A DNA stretch of 64,000 nt, from NCBI RefSeq assembly GCF_033118175.1, contig NC_083688.1:1075501-1139500 (forward strand). The letters are read 5' to 3'. How positions within the stretch are numbered: the first letter of the stretch is position 1; every line of letters starts with the position of its first letter. The notes beneath the pieces were generated by a model. The model was not told the DNA's origin, ran no database searches, and saw only the letters and a list, made by a program, of their open reading frames with translations. The position numbers were made by a program, and so were the translations under genes. Shown here one piece after another: positions 31,511 to 39,949 of the stretch. This DNA is from Dama dama. Lineage: Eukaryota; Chordata; Mammalia; Artiodactyla; Cervidae.

Positions 31511-32246
31511 CTTCTGTAGGTCCATTTGTTGTATGAGCTGGTAGATTGCAATGCTGGCTCCAGAGGGGTCTACTGCTAAGGGCCTGAGGGTGCTCACTGG
31601 GTGTGCTTCTAACCTCTGCTGGGTTTTGGCGACACAAAGGGAGCCTGAGGTATGGCCTCCACCCCCAAGCCTGGATCATAGCTTCCCTCAAGACAGTTCA
31701 ACTACTTCGGAGACAGTTCAAGTCAGTACCTGCCCAGAATCAACTAAAAGAAACAGAAGTGCTAGCAGAAGCAACTGACCAAAGGGCGAAGCTGCAGAGC
31801 TCAGTGGGAGAGGAGGTTGGGGAGCAGGGGCCATGTGCAGAGGCGTCCTGGAGATGCCGGGCCTTCTGTTGGATCTGGGAAGAGGGTCGGCTTCAGTGCG
31901 GCCAAACAGGGGACAGGTGTTCCAGACCAGAGGACTCAAGAGGGCTCAGAACCAGGAGGGAAACAAGCCAGCCAGGGAGGGGGTGGAATAGGTCCAGGGG
32001 CTTGTACTGGCTCTTTCTGTGCCAGCAGAATCAGAATGTCTAAATTCTGGTCCAGGGCTTAATGCCATGAGCTCTGAGGTCACCTGATAGACACCTGAAG
32101 ATGTTCTTGCCGCTTTTCTGGCATCCTGGAAACCTTCCTCCATTGTTTATTTGTCCCTGGAATGGATGATCCAGAAGTGCGGGGGCCTTGCCTGTTTCAC
32201 TCCATGATGTCTCCTGTGTGCCTAGAATGATGTCTGGAGACATAAC
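31511..32246. other. Unassigned sequence
   Basis: No repeat or exon recognised. The 146-codon + frame at 31603-32043 shows no domain. Confidence 0.35.
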
Positions 32247-32440
32247 AGTGTGAGTCGCTCAGTCGTGTCCAACTCTTTGCAACCTCATGGGCTGCAGCCC
32301 GCCAGGCTCCTCTGTCCATGGGATTCTCCAGGCAGGAATACTGGAGTGGGTTGCCATTCCCTCCTTCAGGGGATCTTCCTGACCCAGGTCTCCTGCATCT
32401 CAGGTGGATTCCTTACCGTCTGACCTACCGGGGAAGCCCG
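32247..32440 (-). repeat. Bov-tA SINE, antisense
   Basis: 'GTGTGAGTCGCTCAGTCGTG' to 'GTCTGACCTACCGGGGAAGC'. A small deletion removes part of the B-box region. Confidence 0.93.
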
Positions 32441-32610
32441 GAACATAGTAAGTGCTCAGCAAATATTAACTGGCTACACACTCTGAGCCCAGTGTTGCCC
32501 TGGGCCTGGGGGTTAGGATGACTCTGTGAACAACTCTTAAGCAAGCTCTATGGGGTTTATGTTCTCGTGTGGAGATGGACAATAAACAAGCAACCCCAAC
32601 AATGAGTAAG
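32441..32610. repeat. Ancient mammalian repeat fragment
   Basis: 'GTAAGTGCTCAGCAAATATT' and 'GTGGAGATGGACAATAAACA' fit the MIR-end/unnamed old family phrase set. Confidence 0.45.
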
Positions 32611-32869
32611 ATGATTTCAGAGAGCACGGACTGGTGTGGCTTGTCTTGCTGGACTGCGGAGGCCTGTATTCCGTGCCTTCTCCTCGGTGAGGGGGCAGGG
32701 CCGCGGTCTCTCTGGTTCCTTGTTTCATTCCTAGCCCCTAAGACTGGTGCCTGCCAAACAGGGAGTAGTTAAAAGAAAAAAAAATGGTGTTTTTTTTTTT
32801 TCCTGATTGTTTGAATGAATAAACACAGGCCAACACAGCCTCCAGCCAGCATAACACCTGTGCCCTTTG
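32611..32869. other. Unassigned sequence with A and T tracts
   Basis: Contains an A-run and a T-run at about 32770-32805. Nothing else recognised. Confidence 0.35.
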
Positions 32870-33030
32870 GAGGCTGCAAAACTCATCATTATCAACCCTA
32901 GTAATTGCTGATAAGCCTGAGTGTGAATTTCTTTGCAAATAGGGAGGTAGCGGGGCAGTGTTTAACAACAACAGGGATAATCTTAATTAATGGCCTGATA
33001 ACTGTAATTAATTGCATCATATCCGGAGGC
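32870..33030. promoter_or_regulatory. Possible conserved noncoding element with homeodomain and GATA-like motifs
   Basis: TTAATTAA at 32983-32990, GATAA at 32997-33001 and TAATTA at 33005-33010 fall within 28 bases, with another TGATAAG near 32910. The block is non-repetitive and ends about 350 bases before the CpG island. Confidence 0.4.
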
Positions 33031-33104
33031 GTCTTTGGATTTCTGAGAAGGAGTAACTAGTGTTTGGCAGCTTTGGGAGCTATAAGGGAGGGGTGTGCTA
33101 GGAT

Positions 33105-33185
33105 CTCGGGTCAACCACTTCGTGCTGGGTGGGCTTTGCCAAGTCACAGCTCTGAGCCCCCGTTTTCTCATCAGGAAAATGGAGC
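33105..33185 (+). repeat. Weak MIR fragment beside the CpG island
   Basis: 'GCCAAGTCACAGCTCTGAGC' and 'TTTTCTCATCAGGAAAATGG'. Confidence 0.45.
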
Positions 33186-33774
33186 CACATGGCGGGCTGG
33201 CTGCTAAGCTCAGAGCCCTCACCGCCCGCAGCTGCCAGTGCTGTGGTCCTGAGGCTGATCAGAGCCCTCAGGAGGCCCCTCTGCGGCTGAGACAGGGTGG
33301 GGGCATCGCAGGTCTGACTTTTCCTCTGGGGCCAACCCAGGCATCCTCACCCCTCTGGGGAGAGCCCGGGGCAGACTCCTGGAAGGAGGAGAAGCAAGAA
33401 TGGGCCGGAGAGCCCTCCTGGGACGCCTGGGAGGGCGAGGGGACGCGCGGTGGGCGGTGGAGTGGGGGGCCCTGTGTGACCCGGGGGTGTCTGCGGGCGT
33501 CCGTTTCCCCGCGGAGTGGGGCGGGGGCGGGAGGGATCCAAGCCGCTGGGGCCTGGGGGGAGCTCTGGGAGGCTCCGGGCCTCCCGGGGTCCCGCGCGCG
33601 CGCAGCCGCCCGGCCCGCAGGGGTTAAGCGGTGACCTCAGCCACGGCCGGGCGGGGGGCCGGGGCGGCGCCGTGCGCGCGGGCCGGCGGCGGCGGCGGCG
33701 GGGGGAGCCGGGCGGCGTGACCTCGCGGCTGCCATCGGCGGCCAGCGGCGGCGCGGGGCGGGGCCGGCCCGGCC

Positions 33775-33828
33775 ATGGGCGCCCGCGGCCGCCGGGCAGC
33801 TGAGGCGCGGCCGCCGGCGCCTTTGTGA
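33775..33828 (+). CDS. Putative upstream ORF, 17 codons
   Basis: ATG at 33775 has G at -3 and G at +4, a strong initiation context. The frame reads MGARGRRAAEARPPAPL and stops at TGA 33826-33828, 26 bases before the splice donor. If the exon is real this would tend to reduce translation of the main ORF. The stop codon overlaps the left arm of a short inverted repeat (33819-33826). Without transcript support it is tentative. Confidence 0.3.
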   Translation: MGARGRRAAEARPPAPL

Positions 33829-33848
33829 GCGGCGCGGACAACAAAGGC
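33819..33848. promoter_or_regulatory. Inverted TCF/SOX-like motif pair
   Basis: GCCTTTGT (33819-33826) and ACAAAGGC (33841-33848) are perfect 8-base inverted arms with a 14-base loop. Both arms carry CTTTGT/ACAAAG, the core read by TCF/LEF and SOX HMG-box factors. As RNA they could form a stem seven bases before the splice donor. Confidence 0.4.
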
Positions 33849-34145
33849 CGAGCGGTGAGTGCGGCCCGCGGCGGGCAGGGGGGCTCTGCGATCCCGAGAC
33901 CCCGGGCCGAGCGGCCCCGCGGGCATCCTCGCGCCAGCCCGGGGTCCCCGCTCCATCCTGTGTCCCCGGTTCTGGGGGAGCCGCCTCCGTGTGTCCGGGT
34001 GTGTCTCTGGGGGAGGCTCCCGGAGCCGCGTCCTCTCTCTGCGTGTAGGTCAGCCCTGTGTCCTGGAGTGTGCCCCCCACGATAAGCTCTGTGTTCCTCG
34101 GCGTCCGGCTGTCTTCATACCCCCCGTGTGGCCTTTGTGCATCAG

Positions 34146-34392
34146 CGTGTGCGTGTGTGAGAGAGAGAGTGTGTGTGTGTGTGAGCGTGTGTGTGTGTGA
34201 GCGTGTGTCTCTGTGTGTGTGAGCGTGTGTGTGTGTGAGCGTCTGTGTGTCTGTGTGTGTGTGTGAACGTCTGTGTGTGTGTGTGTGTCTGTGTGTGTGT
34301 GTCTCTGTGTGTGTGTGTCTGTGTGTGTGTGTGTGTCTCTGTGTGTGTGTGTGTGTCTCTGTGTGTGTGTGTGTGTCTGTGTGTGTGTGTGG
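34146..34392 (+). repeat. Long (GT)n microsatellite with CT and AG interruptions
   Basis: About 245 bases of TG dinucleotides broken by GAGC, GAGAGA, CTCT and CTGT units. A 264-codon antisense frame (33637-34431) translates the complementary CA repeat as His-Thr and is not a gene. Confidence 0.95.
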
Positions 34393-35660
34393 CAGGCTCT
34401 GTGCAGACAGCTCGGGAATCCTCACTCCCACCCAGCGCTTCCTTGTCCCTCTGGCTCCCGCGCGGGCCTTTAGGTCCTGCAGTCCCTGTGGTTCAGCTCC
34501 CCCGCGCTGACCTGGGGTCCCCGAGATGAGGAGGGGTCAGGGAGCGCTCTTGTTTCTGCCCTGGGCCGGCCTCTCCCACCCTGGAGCCCTGCCCGGAGGC
34601 GGGGCAGGGCGGCCTCCTGGAGGAGGAGAGTGTGGGAGGCAGGCGAGAACGCCCCGGCCGTGGGAGGCCACGGCCACAGAGCGCAGTCAGGCCTGGCCTC
34701 TGCTGGAGGCAGAAGACGTGTATCCGGGGTGGGCCCAGGGAACATGAGGACCAGCCTCCCGGGCCCCCCCGGGCCAGTCCTGAGAGGGAGGCCGCCCCTG
34801 ACCTAGCGGAGCCAGGGGGCAGTGCTTCCTCCCTGTCCCAGGCGGGGACCCTGGGCAAGGGGTCTGGATGCCCCCTTCAGCCTGGGAGCCCGAGGACCCT
34901 GCCTCGGGCCACGCCGGGGGCTGGTGGGGAAGGGTCTCTGGCGCTGAGGCTGGCTCAGAGCCCTCGGCCCTAACCGGGGCTTCCGTCGGGGGCGTCCCGC
35001 CCCTCTCCGCTGCAGCCCCTCCGCTACCCCCCAGACGCTGGGACAGAGGACAGGCCGTGCGGCTCACTGAGCCTCAGCCCTTCCCTGCGGGCCCCGCTGT
35101 GGCGTTCCCCCTGTCCCTCTGTCTGTCCTCCCGGCACTGTGACCCAGGGCGTCCAGGCTCCAGGGACGTAAACCACACAGGAGGGCCCGGTCTGGGAACC
35201 TCCAGGCCCCCGGGACTGCGGTGAAACCTCTGAGAGGCTCCAAACCCTCCCCCGGCACTCGGGGCCTCAGGGGGCCGTGTCTTTCTCACTCCGCTGCCTC
35301 CCCGGCCTCCCCATCAGGGCTCCCGGCTCCTTGCTCTTCCGTCAGAGGGCCTCTGCCCGCGGTTCCCTCTCTCCGGAAGGCTGGCCCCATGCTCCCCCTC
35401 GTCTCGCGTGTCCCCAGAGAGCCCCTTGGTTTCTCTTCGCCCTGATGGAGGCGTCAGTGTCACTTTCCACCGGACGCCTAGCCTGATGGGCTCCCTGGAG
35501 TGACCTGTCCTCACGCAGGCTGTGCCTGGCCCCGGACAGTAGTGTGCTGGAGTCAGTTTGTACCAAAGTGAGAGCTGATTACTAAATTTTAGGCGTTTTG
35601 TGAGCTGGGTTTTTAACATGCAAGTTTACAGTATATAGTAAACTGGCTATAGTGTACAAA
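34393..35660. other. Unassigned GC-rich sequence downstream of the island
   Basis: GC-rich with moderate CpG; overlapping open frames reflect composition. GAGCCAGGGGGCAGT at 34810-34824 is a partial CTCF-like match. No exon recognised. Confidence 0.4.
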
Positions 35661-35781
35661 TTTATACTTAAATAAATTACACTGGAAACAAGGGTAATAA
35701 ATACTCAAACTATAGTTCTTCCTCCTTTTCCAGTTTCTCACTGTTGCCTCTCTCTTTGTGGTTATTTGTATCTTTTGTATG

Positions 35782-35832
35782 TATATATGTTTCTCTCTCT
35801 CTCTCTATATATATACACACATATATATGCAC
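35782..35832 (+). repeat. Compound microsatellite (CT)n(TA)n(CA)n
   Basis: A TCTCTCTCTCTCTC run is followed by TATATATATA and short ACACAC/ATATAT blocks. Confidence 0.85.
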
Positions 35833-35837
35833 ATACG

Positions 35838-36432
35838 CAAATGTCCCTCAACTTATGATGGGTCCTGTTAAACCCATCGTCTGTTTAAAATCGAAGTCGA
35901 GGGAATTCCCTGGTGAGCCACTGATTAGGCCTTAGTGCTTTCACTGCCAGGGCCCAGGTTCCACCCCTGGTCGGGGAACTAGGATCCTACAAGCCACATG
36001 GTGTGGCCAATAAAGAAATAAAATGTTAAAAAAGAGAATATCATAAGTCAAAAATGCATTGAATACACCTAACCTACATTATAGCTTAGCCTCACCTACC
36101 TTAAACGGGCTCAGAACACTCCCATTAGCCTATAGTTGGGCAAAATCATCTAACACAAAGCCTGTTTATATAATAGAGTGTTGACTGTCTCATGCAGTTT
36201 ATCGAGCACTGGACTGAAAGTGAAACGCAGAGTGGCTGTCTGGGTGCAGAGTGGTGGTGAGCGACTGCGGGTCTGGCCGGGAGTGGAGGCGGGCTGCCCT
36301 GCCCTGCATCACGAGAGAGTGTTGCCCTGCACACACCGCCAGCCTGGGAAAAGATCCAGACTCAGATTTCCAAGTGCAGTTTCCACCGAATGCGTGTTGC
36401 CTTCACACCGTCGTGAGACTGAAAAATGGTAA
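35838..36432. mobile_element. DNA-transposon-like fossil with inverted ends, interrupted by a SINE
   Basis: The left end 'CCCTCAACTTATGATGGG' and right end near 'CACACCGTCGTGAGACTGAA' are decayed inverted counterparts. Interior phrases 'ACACCTAACCTACATTATAG', 'GGGCAAAATCATCTAACACA' and 'TGGACTGAAAGTGAAACGCA' match a common old mammalian element whose library name I cannot assign. Confidence 0.6.
35901..36035 (+). repeat. CHR-type SINE nested in the DNA-transposon fossil
   Basis: 'GGAATTCCCTGGTGAGCCAC', 'ACCCCTGGTCGGGGAACTAG', tail 'AATAAAGAAATAAAATGTTA'. Confidence 0.85.
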
Positions 36433-36554
36433 ATGGGGCCTTCGTCAGTGGGGGCTGTACTGTCCACCCACCCGCTGCCTCCCGTCTCTTCCCAGCTCTG
36501 GGTTCAGTGGCTCGCCTTGTAGCTTGAACTTGGCCACAGTGAGAGCATTGGGTG
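36433..36554. other. Unassigned sequence
   Basis: Nothing recognised. Confidence 0.3.
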
Positions 36555-36720
36555 CAGGAGTAAGGAATCCGCCTGCCAATGCAGGAGACGCAAGACACCC
36601 GGGCTCGCTCTCTGGGTCGGGAAGATCCCCTGGAGTAGGAAATGGCAACCCACTCCAGCATTCTTGCCTGGAGAATTTAGGCGAAGAGTCCGACACGACC
36701 GAGCGACTGAGCACACGAGG
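36555..36720 (+). repeat. Bov-tA SINE with internal deletion
   Basis: The head 'AAGGAATCCGCCTGCCAATG' and end 'CGACACGACCGAGCGACTGA' are present. About 30 bases of the core near GGAGAATTTAGGCGAAGAGT are missing. Confidence 0.9.
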
Positions 36721-37788
36721 GTGTTTACAGCAGGGAAACCGGGAAACGCTGAAAATCAAGCCACCCCCGCTTCCCCCTCCGGAGAACCAGTGGTTAGACA
36801 TCCACCCGCACGCCGTGGGGATCTGGCAGTGGTCTCCCCAGGCACCGGCCCCCTGGAGCTGGCGTTCTGACCTGACGACCCTCCAGGGCCCTCACAGGAG
36901 CAGAGGGAGCATGGCAGCTCGCCCCGGGGCGGGGTCGGCTGGTATGGCAGGGTGACACTGAAGAAGTGGCCCTCAGGTGAGCTCTGCCTTCAGACACTGC
37001 GCGCTTACCTTCCCAGGCACGTGGGATACGGATACGTTTCAGTTAATTGAGAGCCTGCTTGGCCCCGATGGGAAAACCACACTCAAGACGGCCCAGGTAT
37101 CTGGGAGGCCAAGCGGCAGGCGTGCCCGAGGAGAGGCTGTGGCCAAGCTGAATAGCTCGGGGCTGGTGAAGCTGTCGTGGTCGGGATGCGGGTGGCTGGT
37201 GCTGCTTTGGCAGCAGTGGGCAGGACGCATCCATGTGGAGTCAGGGGCAGAGCAGAATCGGACTGTCGAATGGGCAGGCTGTAGCTCCTGGACAGTCTGA
37301 GAGCCCTGGCTGGGAGAGGGGTGTGTGCCCAGCTATATCCAGGAGGGTGTGCAGAGTGCGGCAGTAGACTGGGTGGGGAGAGGCAGGGGTCTGGGTGGAG
37401 GGAACTGCCAAGGCTCAGAGGCATGAGCTGTCGGAAGCTTAGCGAGCTGGGAGTCAGCGAGCTGGGAGTCTGCAGGGTTCGTGACAGAACAGGGCAAGTC
37501 CTGAAACTTCCTCAAGTCTGAGTGCCCAGCATCATCTGGGTACCTGCGGAGGAACCCTGCCACACCTCTCCTTCCAGGCCATCTGCTCTGTGCCTGCTCC
37601 CTTCAAAATCTTTAATTTGTGGGCACTTTCTTGTTACCCCCTAAACTTGCCCCTGCGCCAGCACCAGGATCTGTGGCTGGTGGACTCTTAAAAAAAGATT
37701 TCCGCTTTAATATGAGGCCAAAAGAAGAATTGGGAAGGTGTGTCTGCTTCCTTCTGTTCACCCCAAAGATGAAAGTCATGGTTATTTA
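36721..37788. other. Unassigned sequence with a short tandem duplication
   Basis: No exon or repeat family. AGCGAGCTGGGAGTC occurs twice in exact tandem at 37441-37470. Confidence 0.4.
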
Positions 37789-37801
37789 GGTTATTCAGTG
37801 C

Positions 37802-37930
37802 CTTTTCTTTCTTTTTGGTTTCAACTTGTGGCATGTGGGATCTCATCATAGTGCCCTGACGAGGGGTTGAACCCAGGCCCCCTGCATTGGGAGCCCAGAG
37901 TCTTCACCACTGGACCACCAGGGAAGCCCT
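37802..37930 (-). repeat. CHR-type SINE, antisense, with perfect target-site duplication
   Basis: 'TGGGATCTCATCATAGTGCC' to 'CACTGGACCACCAGGGAAGC', flanked by 13-base exact copies of GGTTATTCAGTGC (37789-37801, 37931-37943). Confidence 0.92.
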
Positions 37931-38014
37931 GGTTATTCAGTGCTTTTGATCACCTCTGCTACTCCTGCCCTTCATTTAGGCCGATAATTAGGAGCTTGTT
38001 TCTTAAAGACAACT

Positions 38015-38365
38015 CATGTTTATATTTTATGGAAGACATTTTTCATGCATTATCCCATCTTATAGATGAGGAATTGTGTTAAGTCGCTCAGTCATGTCTG
38101 ACTCTTTGCAACCCCATGGACTGTAGCCTGCCAGGCTCCTCTGTCCATGGGATTTTTCAGGCCAGAATACTGGAGCGGGTAGTCATTCCCTTCTCCGGGG
38201 ATCCGCCCAACCCAGGGACCAAACCCAAGTCGCCCACGTTGCAGATTCTCTACCATCTGAGCCACCGGGGGAACCCCATAGACGAGGAAGCGGAGTCTTG
38301 AGAGGTTGGGTGACTTTCCCGGGGCCACAGCGTGAGTGGCAGGATTCAAACCAAAGAGCTCTTCC
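38015..38365 (-). repeat. MIR SINE, antisense, split by a Bov-tA
   Basis: The MIR phrase 'CATTATCCCATCTTATAGAT' stops at 38073 and continues at 38278 with 'GCGGAGTCTTGAGAGGTTGG' and 'TGGCAGGATTCAAACCAAAG'. Confidence 0.82.
38074..38277 (-). repeat. Bov-tA SINE nested in a MIR
   Basis: 'GTTAAGTCGCTCAGTCATGT' to 'CCATCTGAGCCACCGGGGGA'. ATAGATGAGGAA (38062-38073) and ATAGACGAGGAA (38278-38289) are the target-site duplication with one mismatch. Confidence 0.93.
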
Positions 38366-39334
38366 TGCAGTCCCACTCTGTTCCGTTTCCCTTCTCCCGT
38401 GGAAGAAGGGAGGGAGCGAAGACTGACATGTCTGGACTCTCGCACACCCTGCCCTTCACGGGAAGGGGATGTGTGTCTTCTCACCCACATAGCTGTGGTC
38501 ATCACCCTGTAGTTTAGGGTCAAGGCCTAGGATAGAACTCGGTGCCAGATGGACCGCTAGGCCTGGCATCTGGAAAAAGCAGATAGTAACGACTGGTGTT
38601 TTGGAGAGCACTGTGGGTCGTAGCTCATACTGACGCGGGGCAGGCTCGGCGGCGGGCACAGGTCTCAGGGAGCTCCTTCAGTCCTCGGCCACCCTGACAA
38701 GGGGCTTGTGTCATCAGCTCCCCTTACGGCTCAGGTGGGTTATGTCGCCTGCCCAGAGGATCAGACGCAGCATGGCTCATCCTGGCCCTGCTTGCCCCAG
38801 AGCCCCGGCTCTCACCTGTGTACCCTGGAGCCATGCCACCCCTTTTGGGGCCTGGCCTGGCTGTGCCCCTGACAGCTCCTGGCAGCAGGACCCACACACG
38901 GTGGGGACTCGGGGCAGGCAACGGGTCGCTCGGCCAGAGTATAGGTTGTGCCCACCCCCGGGTCAGAGCCTGCGCTGAGCCACGGGCTTCACCTTTCTCT
39001 GACCTGCTGGCTGAGAGGGGGCCCATCTGCCAAGGGGTTTCAACTTGCCACCAGCCTGCCGGGAGGGCGGCCTCCCCACCGCCTTCGTGCAGGGACAGCC
39101 CAGGTCCGGGGCAGCACAGTGGCTTGGGGTGACCCCTGTGCACGGCTGCGCTTGGGGCCTGAGGCGGGGCGGCGTTTCTGGGGCTGAGCCCCCTGCTCCC
39201 CGAGAGCCTGGCCTCCACAGGACCCCCTCCAGCGGCTCCTGATCGGGGTGCGTCCCCGAGTCCAGCCCTGAGTGAGAGGCGGGAGGCGGCTCCCGTTACT
39301 GCCCTCTCTGCACTGTTTGAAGTGGGCAGGCTTG
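38366..39334. other. Unassigned GC-rich sequence
   Basis: The 214-codon minus frame at 38724-39368 has no domain and overlaps open + frames. No gene is supported. Confidence 0.4.
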
Positions 39335-39610
39335 GCGCGAGCTTTAAAAATGTGGGCTTTTTATTCAATTTCCCTAGGAAAACAATGGTTTAAATTAAGT
39401 AGAGGAATAACAGTCTCTGGAAATTGAAGAATATTCATGAACCCAAACATTACTCAGAACCTTTGAATTTCTTTAAAATCAGGATTTATTTTACTTTTAA
39501 ATCATGCATGTATTATGTGACCATTGAAGGAAACTTGGAAAGTTCAGGGAGAAGACGTTTAAAATCGCCCTTTGTTGCACCCCCTGAAGACAACCTCTCT
39601 CAGCCCTGCA
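39335..39610. other. AT-rich block
   Basis: A sharp AT-rich island in GC-rich surroundings with AACAATGG (SOX-like) and TTTAAATTAAG. The right part resembles an old repeat phrase also hinted at 63110-63210. Family unknown. Confidence 0.35.
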
Positions 39611-39949
39611 GCGCGTAACCTTCGTTTGTTCAGCGGTTCATCTGCTCAGTCGGCAGGTACCTCTTCAGGACCCATGAAGGGCTGGGTTTGGGCTGGGCCT
39701 GGGAGGGGGTGCAGGGCGGTGGTACCCCGCTCCTCCCAGGCCTCTTTCTCTGCCGCACCTGAATCTGTTTCCCCGTCTGTGAAATGCGGTCACATGAGTA
39801 CGCTGCTCAGGACAGTGCCTGGCCCCCACCAGAGCCTGGCAGGGTGGCCTGCTGTTACCACAGTGGGAGGACTTCCCCGTGGGTCTCTCGTGATGGCGGA
39901 GGAGACAGAAGCCAGAGAAATCAAACAAGGCAACAGGGTAAACGGCCTG
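39611..39949. other. Unassigned sequence with a weak MIR-like segment
   Basis: 'GTTTCCCCGTCTGTGAAATG' near 39770 and 'GCTCAGGACAGTGCCTGGCC' near 39805 suggest a decayed + strand MIR. Otherwise nothing recognised. Confidence 0.4.

Larger units (their letters stand above)
33640..33854 (+). other. Candidate noncoding first exon of an unidentified gene
   Basis: The transcript start is not defined by sequence, and 33640 is nominal. The 3' end is supported by GCG|GTGAGT, with the donor at 33855-33860. The exon would be 5' UTR because its only well-placed ATG opens a 17-codon frame. I found no matching downstream exon in the remaining 30 kb, which suggests a very long first intron. I cannot name the gene from the untranslated exon alone. 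Confidence 0.5.
33380..33960 (+). promoter_or_regulatory. CpG island, candidate promoter
   Basis: This is the only stretch in the window with dense CpG throughout. It has GGGGCGGGGC-type GC boxes, a CGCGCGCGCA run at about 33593-33602, a GGC triplet run at 33680-33697, and no TATA box. TGACCTC occurs twice (about 33631 and 33719). This is typical of a broad vertebrate housekeeping or developmental promoter. The + direction is inferred from the splice donor at 33855; bidirectional use is possible. Confidence 0.85.

Noticed and set aside
33637..34431. 264-codon minus frame with a His-Thr-rich N-terminal half
   Set aside because: The N-terminal half is the translation of the CA/GT microsatellite and the C-terminal half is the antisense of the CpG island. 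Neither is plausible protein.
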